Origin: QQUD01 sp039029915 | GTDB taxonomy: Bacteria > Chloroflexota > Anaerolineae > Promineifilales > Promineifilaceae | Direction: 5' to 3' | Assembly (NCBI GenBank): GCA_039029915.1 | Contig: JBCCFD010000310.1 | Coordinates: 1 to 9,688, forward strand | DNA: 9,688 nt | Shown: positions 1-6,755 of the stretch, in pieces | How the letters are laid out: every line of letters begins with the position of its first letter | Position numbering within the stretch: the first letter of the stretch is position 1 | Translations under genes and position numbers: made by a program | Notes under the pieces: generated by a model | Database searches by the model: none | What the model was told of the DNA's origin: nothing | The model's input: only the letters and a program-made list of their open reading frames with translations

Positions 1-1
1 A

Positions 2-1579
2 GTCAGTAACGCTGGCGACGTCAATAATGACCAGGTTGATGACATCGTGATTGGTGACATCTTTGGGAATAACAACCTAGAAGAAGTTGGATCGGTCTTC
101 ATCTTCCTAGGCGTTAACGGTGAGGGTCTGCAAAGCGGGCCGCTTGCTTCTGAATTTGATGCAAATTGGTTTGCGGACGATCCAGATTTTGACGATTCTA
201 GTGATTTTGCATATGCGGTCAGTACCGCAGGTGATGTAAATGGAGATGAAATCGACGATATTATTGTTGGTGCCCCTAATGCAAACGGAGGGAGTGGTGC
301 AGCCTACGTTTATTTAGGCCCTTTGAACGGTCAGAACTTTGGTGCAACCCGCTTTAGCTTTTTTGGTTTTCAAGATAATGGCTTCTATGGATATTCTGTC
401 AGCACGGCTGGTGATATGGATGCCGACGGCGATAGTGAAATTATCATCGGTTCACCCAATTACGACACAACGCCAAATCGACCCAGTGCTTTAAATGGAT
501 CAGGTGTTGGACCGGGCGCAGGTCTTGCCGAAATTTATGCAGGGGATCCATTAGCAACGTCAGGCTTGAACTTCTTGACGTCTGTTGAAGGCGATCTCGC
601 CAACGGCCTGTTTGGCTCATCGGTTGATACAGCCGGTGACGTGAATGGGGATGGTTTTAGCGACGTGATTATGGGCGCCCCCACGTATGCTGGTAATTCA
701 GGCAGCGGCCGGGCCTTCGCCTTCTACGGCACTGGCGCTATCATGAGTCTAACGGCCGAAAATGATGGCCCAACTGACCTAGGTGATGAGACGCTATTAA
801 CGGCCGTTCATACCAGCCCATACAGCGGTTTTAACAACTATCTTTGGGATTTTGGTGATGGCACATTTGGCGCTGGTCAATATACAACGCACACGTATAC
901 GGTGCCTGGTGTTTATTCAGCTACCGTCAGCGTGACGAATCCATTCTCCTTTAATACGGAAACGGCCGTTACCCTTGTGACTATTCAAGAAGCCCTCTAT
1001 GTTGATCCAACCAATGGTGGTTCAACGACCTTTGAAGATGGTAGTGGGAACACCACACAGGTCAACGTGCCTCCTGGCGCAGTTGATGAGGTGATCAACA
1101 TTGAGTTTATTCCCTTAGACCCTAGCACCTTTACCTCTAATCGGGGGATCAATTTAGCGGGGGGTTCTGGCCAACCATTGCCTGATGACAACACAAACAT
1201 CTTCTTCGATCTAAACGCGGGCCAGCCGGATCAAACCTACTTGCCGCTGATCCTCAACAACAGCTCCATCACCTCAGCTTCTACGCAATCAGTCGGGATT
1301 GAGGGCAGCGCAAGCAGTGTAAGCGGTGGAACCTGTGATCCAGATCATTTCTGCTTTAACGAACCGGTTGTTCTCGTTCTCGGTTATCGTGATGAAGACC
1401 TCAATGGGCAAAATGAAAACAGCCTGATCCTTGTCGTCTGGGATGAAAATATTAACCAATGGGTAGATGCGACATCAACTTGTGATGTGCCAAGTGGTTA
1501 CACCTACGACCCAGCCAACAATACCTTCAGCTTAGAAATCTGCCACATTAGTCGATTTGGTGTGGTCGGTGCAAATTAG
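2..1579 (+). CDS. Surface/secreted FG-GAP beta-propeller protein with PKD domain (5' end outside window)
   Basis: The frame is open from the first complete codon, so the true start and any signal peptide lie upstream. The GTG at 47 is an internal Val inside a repeat. Counting from position 2, FG-GAP (integrin-alpha type) repeats show Ca-binding loops GDVNNDQVDD (5-14), GDVNGDEIDD (77-86), GDMDADGDSE (137-146) and GDVNGDGFSD (212-221), each followed by a short beta-strand and a G(A/S)P-like turn. A PKD domain follows at about 248-328, with the diagnostic WDFGDG (282-287). Next comes a beta-rich module with VPPGAV (356-361), reminiscent of ZU5-like or Ig-like modules, and a Cys-containing C-terminus ending ICHISRFGVVGAN. 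Such proteins are usually extracellular, Ca-stabilised adhesins or cell-surface components; the ligand cannot be read from sequence. No C-terminal membrane anchor or sorting signal is visible. Domain calls are firm; the function is inferred. Confidence 0.9.
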   Translation, partial: VSNAGDVNNDQVDDIVIGDIFGNNNLEEVGSVFIFLGVNGEGLQSGPLASEFDANWFADDPDFDDSSDFAYAVSTAGDVNGDEIDDIIVGAPNANGGSGAAYVYLGPLNGQNFGATRFSFFGFQDNGFYGYSVSTAGDMDADGDSEIIIGSPNYDTTPNRPSALNGSGVGPGAGLAEIYAGDPLATSGLNFLTSVEGDLANGLFGSSVDTAGDVNGDGFSDVIMGAPTYAGNSGSGRAFAFYGTGAIMSLTAENDGPTDLGDETLLTAVHTSPYSGFNNYLWDFGDGTFGAGQYTTHTYTVPGVYSATVSVTNPFSFNTETAVTLVTIQEALYVDPTNGGSTTFEDGSGNTTQVNVPPGAVDEVINIEFIPLDPSTFTSNRGINLAGGSGQPLPDDNTNIFFDLNAGQPDQTYLPLILNNSSITSASTQSVGIEGSASSVSGGTCDPDHFCFNEPVVLVLGYRDEDLNGQNENSLILVVWDENINQWVDATSTCDVPSGYTYDPANNTFSLEICHISRFGVVGAN

Positions 1580-1615
1580 CAATATAGATGATATTGACGA
1601 GCCGTAAGGCTTAGC

Positions 1616-1658
1616 AAAGAAAAAGAGGGTTGGCATTTCGCCAGCCCTCTTTTTCTTT
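1616..1658 (+). terminator. Strong intrinsic terminator after the FG-GAP gene
   Basis: A 19-bp stem (1616-1634 with 1640-1658) contains a single G-U wobble and closes on a 5-nt loop, ATTTC. The GC-rich core GAGGGTTGGC / GCCAGCCCTC is flanked by an A-rich 5' arm and a T-rich 3' arm, so it could work in both orientations. It begins 37 nt after the stop codon at 1577-1579. Confidence 0.93.
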
Positions 1659-2026
1659 GTCTAGTAAACCGTATCTTTCAAGTTTGAATGAGCGCTTTTC
1701 TAAATTTGCAGAGGAGGACAAAGTTGTTGAGTAGGTTTCAAGATTTATCCTCAGGTAGGTCCCAAAAATGTTGATTTTAATTTATGAAATCCCCTCAGGA
1801 TAATCCAGCAATTCTCAATTTAAAAATAGATGAATGGTAGGGATGGGACGATTGGGGCTGATGTGTATCAAACAATAAATCATTTCGCCTAATCGTCTCA
1901 TCTTGGCTAATGTCAAGGGATGAGGTGACACGATGCAACACGTGTTGAGACTCTTCCCGCGCATCCCGGCCGTACACCCTCAGCCTAAATTGAGAATTGC
2001 TGAGGATTATCAGATTCTATTGGTCG
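1659..2026. other. Intergenic region between convergent genes
   Basis: No convincing gene is present. A 60-codon minus-strand frame across 1795-1977 lies almost wholly inside the inverted-repeat element and looks fortuitous. The left part (1659-1798) is AT-rich and shows only a partial duplication of a CCTCAGG-containing segment (about 1742-1755 versus 1793-1799). The right part is the inverted-repeat element, annotated separately. No other terminator is visible for the minus-strand cyclase gene ending at 2027. Confidence 0.6.
1799..2011. repeat. 213-bp element with terminal inverted repeats (MITE-like or structured)
   Basis: The left arm 1799-1822 (GATAATCC + AGCAATTCTCAATTTA) is the reverse complement of the right arm 1986-2011, except for a 2-nt bulge in the right arm (2002-2003). 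Inside there is a second inverted pair, 1842-1853 with 1891-1902 (11 of 12 Watson-Crick, the other G-U), a perfect 12-bp palindrome CAACACGTGTTG (1936-1947), and a 6-bp pair GGGATG (1918-1923) / CATCCC (1962-1967). It has no transposase and too little coding capacity for one. Both ends are flanked by the dinucleotide AG, which is too short to claim as a target duplication. It stops 15 bp short of the cyclase stop codon, so its folded transcript could end that gene. A non-autonomous transposable element or a folded RNA are the leading options; copy number in the genome would decide. Confidence 0.6.
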
Positions 2027-5000
2027 TTATAAAATGGGGTGCGCGTTAAAGCGACTGTCTAATTCTTGGTGTAATGGTACATTGGTTAAGAATGATTCTT
2101 GGGCCACTGGGTTACTAATTTTTTCAGCTTTACTGTGCATATACTTCTTAGCTGTGTCTAAAATATGCGCCGCCTGACTTGATTCTCCGACAGCCTCCAG
2201 CACGTCAGCCACTGTTAAATAAACCCGAATTGGATATTCGATACCCTCAACACCATGTTTAGAAATCCATTCTTGAATCTCTTCAATATGCTTTTTTGCC
2301 TCAGTTAGGTTGTGCTGTTTGAGCGAAATGGAGGCTAAACCAGCAAGATTGTCAATCGCTTGTGACGCAAGCTGCAGGTCTTGGCGAATGGTGAGCGCTG
2401 CTTGATGTGCTTCTTTGGCCGAATCAAGTTTGTCTTGACCTTCAAGGGCTAAGCCTAAGGCTGTTAGACTGTACCCTTCTCCATATTTGTCGCCAATTTC
2501 TTGGTCAATTTTCAGGGCGTTTCTAGAGATTTCTTCTGCTTCTGAAAGCAGATTCATGTCGTGAAGAACGAGGCTCAAATTACCGCTCGACATTGATTCC
2601 ACGAGTTTGTTATCCAGCAGCTGGGCTTGTCGCAGCGCCGAAGATTGATGTTCTTCAGCCTCAGCCAAGTAGCCTAAGGCATGATAAATGGCCCCTAAAT
2701 TGTTGACAATGGTTGCTTCAGTGGCGCGATTACCTATGATGCGCACCAACTCTAACGCTTTTTCACAATAGGAGACCGCTTTCGCATAATCGCCCAGTCC
2801 GTGGTAAATCCCAACTAGGTTGGTCAAGCATGATGTTTGGCGACTCAAATCATTCAGTTTTTCGCTAATTTCAAGAGAAGCTTCTAAGGCATCTTTTGCC
2901 TCGTTGATTTCACCCGGAAGGTAATGGGCGATTCCTAAGTGAACTAAACTGATCGCCTCGCCAAGCGCGTTGTTATTTTCTTGCGCAATTTTCTGGCCTT
3001 GAATAGCAAGCTGCTTCGCTTCATCAAATTGGCTGAGGCGAAGCTGTGCCAAAGACCAAGCTGTATAGCCCGACACCGCAAGATCTGGTGACTTGGCTTC
3101 TTGAGCTAGTTCAACAGCTTCCTGAGATTTCGTAACTGACGAACTGAAGTCGCTAATGCTTTCAAAATAAGAGGCAAACTCAAGCGCCACGGTGGCCTGA
3201 GCCTCTTTGTCTCTAAGTCGCTTTGCTAAAAAGTCTAGCTTATCTAAGTCATCTTTTTGTTCAGAGCGCTTACCCATGAGGTGATAAACTTTGACGCGTC
3301 CTAAGATGAGATCATATTTTTGCCTGAGCTGTTTACTTGATAAGAAGATAGTCGTTTCTTGAGAATCAAGTAAGTTTAAAGCACGGGTGTAGTAGCTCAC
3401 GGCTTCCTGATTTGCAAACTGTTCAGTTGCTTGCTGGCCCGCCAGTCCTAGATAGTAAATTGCTTTGTCAATGAGTTGACTTTGCTCGTAATGGTTCGCA
3501 ATAAGCGGGATGAGAAAAGCAGTTTGATCACCAAGCTGGTTTTCTAAAATCGTTGCCACTTGTTCATGAACAACGCGACGCATTGACTTGGGGACGCTCC
3601 CATAAGCAACTTCTTGGATGAGGCCATGGTGGAAAACCCATTCCCAATCTTCAGCGAGCTTTGATTCTTCCATGCGGCCAGCTAGTTGGCGAAGCTCTAA
3701 CAGGAGCAATGTTGGCTCTACAGTTTCTGCTTCAGTAATGCGATTGAGAATGTCTTGCCAGAAAATTCGGCCAATAATGGCGGCATGCTGGGTAATTTGC
3801 TTGTCATCTGGCGGTAAGCGATCAATGCGGGCCGCTAACACATCTTGGACAGAGGGTGGGATGCGAATGTTGGCAATATCTTGGGTAATTTTCCAAGTGC
3901 CATTCTTCTTAAGCGTGCCGTCTTCAATCAATGAGCGCAAAACCTCTTCCACATAGAAGGGATTACCCTGGGCGTGGTTGATGATTAAATTCCCTAATTC
4001 TTGCGGGATTTCTTGGTCTAGTAATTCTATGATTAAGGATGCCGCCTGTGTTTCATCCAATCGATCAAGCAAAATAGTTTGGAACGGGGGAGATTCTAGT
4101 CGGGTTATGACCTGACTTAGCTGTGAGTCTGGATTTTCAGCCGGTCTGCTTAACATCATGACAAACGCCTGTCCATCCTGAAGTTCACCTTGCGCAATCA
4201 GAGTAAGGAGGCGTTCTAAAAAGTCAAGAGAGAGAACGTCGCCCCAATGCAAATCGTCGATGAGAAGCATGAGCGGTTTTTGTTTAGCGGCCGCGATAAA
4301 GATGCGCTCTAGGGAAAGGAATGTTCTGTCACGACGTTGTTCTGGTTCAAGATTACTAAGCGGATTGTTGATTAAGGTTAAGCCAAGAATACTGGCTAAT
4401 GAGCCTAGCTGATAATCTAGCTCAAGCGGGGTGATCCCATCTTGGAGGGCGGAAATGGAAGCAGTTAGATGATTAACGGCCGTTGTCATGGCGCTCTCAC
4501 GCGATAAGTTGAATAAACCCCGAATCATTTCTGCAATAAAATGATAAGGCGTTGTGCGCGTGTGATTAAATGAGCGGCTGGATAATATTCGCGTTTGTGG
4601 ATGCGTTTTGTAGACCCAAGAGATGAGTTCACGCTGGAGTCGCGTTTTACCCAGGCCTGCCTCTCCCTTAATGGCAAAAGCGTGCCAATGTCGATTTGCT
4701 AAAGCAGATTGAAAGCTATTTTGAAGCAGGGTTAGCTCATCGTCACGGCCGATCATATCGGCCTGTAATCCATCTAACCCACGAACACGCCCACGCTGAC
4801 GTTTTTCGCTAATGATTTGGAAAACCGTAATTTCGTCGCTTTTCCCTTTCACCGTAATCTTTTCCGGTTCAGAAAGCTCAAAAATATTGTGCAGTTTGCG
4901 GGTGGTGTATTCACTAGCCAGAATACCGCCAACGGGCGCGGCACTTTCTAAGCGAGCGGCCAGATTAACGGTGTCACCCATAACGGTATAACTTCTAGCT

Positions 5001-5530
5001 TTTAACCCACCTACCAGACCGGCCAGCACTTCACCGGTGTTTAATCCAATTCGCATTTGCAATTGGAAGCCATGAGTTTGATTTAAATCCTGACTAAACT
5101 CACGAATAACGCGCTGCATAGCAAGTGAGGCGCGGGCGGCCATTTCTTCATGATTTTCAAGGGCTTGGGGGGCACCAAACAGAGCCATGACTGCATCCCC
5201 CGCATATTTATCAATGGTGCCACCATAGCGATGAATTTCAACTGTAACCGCTTCAAAGAGCCGATTCATAATGCCAGCGACATCTTCCGGATCGAGATTT
5301 TCGCTAAGGGCCGTGTACCCTTTGACGTCAGCAAAAAGGACTGTAACGCGTTTCCGCTCATCGCGGGCTGTTTCCGGTTGAATCAAAGTAGCAAGCCGTT
5401 CACGCAGCAGCTCCAGTGCCGTGTCTGCCGGAAGATCGCCTAAAATGGGGCGATTAGCCTCGATAGCCGCAATGGTTGTTTCTAGGTTAGTGATTTCTTG
5501 TTGAAATGATTTTTTCGATGATTTTGTCAT
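2027..5530 (-). CDS. Class III adenylate/guanylate cyclase - AAA ATPase - TPR signalling protein
   Basis: This 1167-residue cytosolic protein has no membrane segment. After a short helical N-terminus, the class III cyclase domain spans about 60-240. It has both metal-binding Asp (D68 in FADVKGYT, D112 in KYAGDAVMALFG), substrate-selecting Lys108, Thr182 in YTVMGDTVNLAARLE at the second selecting position, and transition-state Asn189 and Arg193. The full set suggests an active enzyme; a Thr in place of Asp is known in class IIIb adenylyl cyclases. The AAA_16/STAND-like ATPase at about 258-660 has Walker A GEAGLGKTR (289-297), Walker B LLIDDLHW (422-429), QGNPFYVEEV (521-530) and the family motif FHHGLIQEVAYGSV (633-646). 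TPR helices fill about 685-1130. In this family the TPRs probably sense a partner and the ATPase gates the output. The ATG at 5530 has no clear Shine-Dalgarno. Its effector and signal are unknown. Confidence 0.95.
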   Translation of the reverse strand: MTKSSKKSFQQEITNLETTIAAIEANRPILGDLPADTALELLRERLATLIQPETARDERKRVTVLFADVKGYTALSENLDPEDVAGIMNRLFEAVTVEIHRYGGTIDKYAGDAVMALFGAPQALENHEEMAARASLAMQRVIREFSQDLNQTHGFQLQMRIGLNTGEVLAGLVGGLKARSYTVMGDTVNLAARLESAAPVGGILASEYTTRKLHNIFELSEPEKITVKGKSDEITVFQIISEKRQRGRVRGLDGLQADMIGRDDELTLLQNSFQSALANRHWHAFAIKGEAGLGKTRLQRELISWVYKTHPQTRILSSRSFNHTRTTPYHFIAEMIRGLFNLSRESAMTTAVNHLTASISALQDGITPLELDYQLGSLASILGLTLINNPLSNLEPEQRRDRTFLSLERIFIAAAKQKPLMLLIDDLHWGDVLSLDFLERLLTLIAQGELQDGQAFVMMLSRPAENPDSQLSQVITRLESPPFQTILLDRLDETQAASLIIELLDQEIPQELGNLIINHAQGNPFYVEEVLRSLIEDGTLKKNGTWKITQDIANIRIPPSVQDVLAARIDRLPPDDKQITQHAAIIGRIFWQDILNRITEAETVEPTLLLLELRQLAGRMEESKLAEDWEWVFHHGLIQEVAYGSVPKSMRRVVHEQVATILENQLGDQTAFLIPLIANHYEQSQLIDKAIYYLGLAGQQATEQFANQEAVSYYTRALNLLDSQETTIFLSSKQLRQKYDLILGRVKVYHLMGKRSEQKDDLDKLDFLAKRLRDKEAQATVALEFASYFESISDFSSSVTKSQEAVELAQEAKSPDLAVSGYTAWSLAQLRLSQFDEAKQLAIQGQKIAQENNNALGEAISLVHLGIAHYLPGEINEAKDALEASLEISEKLNDLSRQTSCLTNLVGIYHGLGDYAKAVSYCEKALELVRIIGNRATEATIVNNLGAIYHALGYLAEAEEHQSSALRQAQLLDNKLVESMSSGNLSLVLHDMNLLSEAEEISRNALKIDQEIGDKYGEGYSLTALGLALEGQDKLDSAKEAHQAALTIRQDLQLASQAIDNLAGLASISLKQHNLTEAKKHIEEIQEWISKHGVEGIEYPIRVYLTVADVLEAVGESSQAAHILDTAKKYMHSKAEKISNPVAQESFLTNVPLHQELDSRFNAHPIL

Positions 5531-5867
5531 CTTGTTATAGTCAACCTATTCGCAATGTAGGAAAACAAAAACGTTTAATTAGCTGTTTATTTTACAGGAC
5601 TTTTAGTTTTCTTATTAAATAAACAGAATGGAGGCGTTTGAAATAAATGTTGGTAAACGCTTGCCATTCACTTAATAGAGAACAAAAAAGTTTGGTAAAG
5701 GGTCGAATGGTTGTTGAAATTTTTTTTGATTGACTCTTCCTAGAAGATAGTATGCATCTCTTTCTTACAGTAATTATCACATAACATTTCAGAAAATTGT
5801 GATTTCAAAGAGCCTATTATTCTCCATGTTATACAACCTATCTATATTTTAATTGATCTTATTATGA

Positions 5868-5875
5868 ACGGCCGT
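5868..5875. repeat. Intergenic copy of the ACGGCCGT palindrome
   Basis: This is the only one of the ten copies outside a coding region (context GAACGGCCGTAT), so the octamer is not simply a product of Thr-Ala-Val codon choice. It lies 159 bp upstream of the beta-helix gene start and 33 bp before the candidate promoter. Confidence 0.8.
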
Positions 5876-5900
5876 ATTTATTCGCGCATTTCACATGTTC

Positions 5901-5929
5901 TTGATATAACCCTAGCAAATTTCTGTAAA
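5901..5929 (+). promoter_or_regulatory. Candidate sigma-70-type promoter for the beta-helix gene
   Basis: TTGATA (5901-5906, 5 of 6 to consensus) is separated by 17 bp from TGTAAA (5924-5929, 4 of 6). It lies about 100 bp upstream of the ATG at 6027. AT-rich DNA produces such matches by chance, and the sigma factor preference of the organism is unknown. Confidence 0.25.
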
Positions 5930-5967
5930 CAACACATTAGCTGTTAAGTAAATCACAGAAACAAACT

Positions 5968-5990
5968 TGAGAATTCTCAGGCATAGCCTG
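5968..5990 (+). promoter_or_regulatory. Palindrome and adjacent small hairpin upstream of the beta-helix gene
   Basis: TGAGAATTCTCA (5968-5979) is a perfect 12-bp palindrome. It overlaps CAGGC-ATA-GCCTG (5978-5990), a 5-bp stem with a 3-nt loop. The pair lies 36-58 bp upstream of the chosen ATG, a position that suits a dimeric repressor operator or a leader hairpin. No regulator is encoded nearby, so any role is speculative. Confidence 0.35.
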
Positions 5991-6013
5991 ATTGATAAAT
6001 TTGTTTGATGTTT

Positions 6014-6017
6014 GGAG
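6014..6017 (+). promoter_or_regulatory. Shine-Dalgarno GGAG that favours the ATG at 6027
   Basis: GGAG ends 9 nt before ATG 6027, good spacing for a ribosome site. The alternative in-frame TTG at 6012 would place this GGAG inside the gene, so the ATG is the better start. Confidence 0.6.
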
Positions 6018-6026
6018 CAACCTTTT

Positions 6027-6755
6027 ATGCTACAACCCACCGATTTTTTTGATATTCAAGATGAAGAAACGGCCGTGTTTTTCGAGGATTGTACCTATGT
6101 TTGGGAGGCAATTTTTAAGATAAAAACGCACATTGGGCGTTTAGTGGGTGATCAGCAAACCATCTTGGGTGAGGTGATGGATGGCGCTTATGTAAGTGAC
6201 CAACCTATCTACATTGGTGAAGGTGCGCGAATTGAACCAGGGGCATATGTTGATGGACCCGCTTATATTGCGCCCGGTGCAGTTGTTAGGCACGGTGCCT
6301 TTGTGCGTGAAAATGTGATCATGCTTTCAGGCGCAATCTTAGGACACGCTAGTGAAGCTAAGAATTCGCTTTTACTGAAAAATGCGCATGCACCACATTT
6401 TAACTACGTAGGTGACAGCATTATGGGTCAAAATACCAACTTAGGGGCAGGCACCAAACTCTCTAATTTAACGATCAATAGTCAGAAAGACCCTGAAACA
6501 GGAAAGCGCCCAACCGTGATATTGATGGTTGATGGCGAGCAATATGATACCGGTCTTGCCAAAATTGGCGCGATAATTGGAGATGACACCCAAACGGGGT
6601 GCAACTCAGTTTTAAACCCAGGCTGTTTGCTAGGGCCTCGGTCGCTTGTGTACGCGAATTTGAGTTTGCGAAAGGGCGTTTATCCACCAGACAGCATTCA
6701 CAAGCTGCGGCAAAATGTCCGGCGGATGGAAAATCGATTTAAGACTATTGGCTAA
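6027..6755 (+). CDS. Left-handed beta-helix (hexapeptide repeat) protein, GlmU C-terminal-like acyltransferase
   Basis: A 242-residue cytosolic protein. An N-terminal stretch of about 40 residues with an acidic start (FFDIQDEETAVFFED) leads into a hexapeptide-repeat beta-helix at about 45-215, with repeats such as IYIGEGARIEPGAYVDGPAYIAPGAVV. The segment HAPHFNYVGDSIMGQNTNLGAGTKLSNL (from residue 121) matches the GlmU/sugar-nucleotidyltransferase C-terminal pattern, with His124 where GlmU-type acetyltransferases carry their catalytic His. There is no N-terminal nucleotidyltransferase domain (no GXGTRM motif), so a fused UDP-sugar pyrophosphorylase is excluded. Likely role: acyl transfer to an amino sugar or nucleotide sugar for glycan synthesis, or a structural sugar-binding relative. 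The start is set by the GGAG at 6014. The 3' end overlaps the stop of the opposing gene, and no terminator separates them. Confidence 0.85.
   Translation: MLQPTDFFDIQDEETAVFFEDCTYVWEAIFKIKTHIGRLVGDQQTILGEVMDGAYVSDQPIYIGEGARIEPGAYVDGPAYIAPGAVVRHGAFVRENVIMLSGAILGHASEAKNSLLLKNAHAPHFNYVGDSIMGQNTNLGAGTKLSNLTINSQKDPETGKRPTVILMVDGEQYDTGLAKIGAIIGDDTQTGCNSVLNPGCLLGPRSLVYANLSLRKGVYPPDSIHKLRQNVRRMENRFKTIG

Larger units (their letters stand above)
5531..6026. other. AT-rich intergenic region between divergent genes
   Basis: This should carry the promoters of the minus-strand cyclase gene and the plus-strand beta-helix gene. Visible elements are a 10-bp inverted repeat with a 24-nt loop (5583-5592 with 5617-5626), an oligo-T tract near 5720-5728, one intergenic copy of the ACGGCCGT octamer (5868-5875), and the candidate promoter and palindrome listed separately. 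A 62-codon minus-strand frame (5592-5780) is Lys/Arg/Ser-rich, matches no family I recognise and has no clear ribosome site, so I do not call it. No tRNA or recognisable riboswitch was seen. Confidence 0.6.

Noticed and set aside
47..49. GTG as the start of the FG-GAP gene
   Set aside because: The frame is open upstream to the window edge and codes for part of another FG-GAP repeat (GDVNNDQVDD), so the GTG is an internal Val.
1795..1977. 60-codon minus-strand frame
   Set aside because: It lies within the inverted-repeat element, resembles no family I recognise, and its composition follows the element.
3618..3956. 112-codon plus-strand frame inside the cyclase gene
   Set aside because: It is the antisense shadow of the ATPase region, whose motifs are clear on the minus strand.
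5583..5626. 10-bp inverted repeat with a 24-nt loop
   Set aside because: It is almost wholly A/T in a very AT-rich stretch with a long loop, so chance is likely and no U-tract makes it a terminator.
5592..5780. 62-codon minus-strand frame upstream of the cyclase gene
   Set aside because: It is AT-rich, basic and low in complexity, with no ribosome site and no recognisable motif; random open frames of this size are common in such DNA.
6012..6026. TTG at 6012 as the start of the beta-helix gene
   Set aside because: It would bury the GGAG (6014-6017), which is well spaced for the ATG at 6027.
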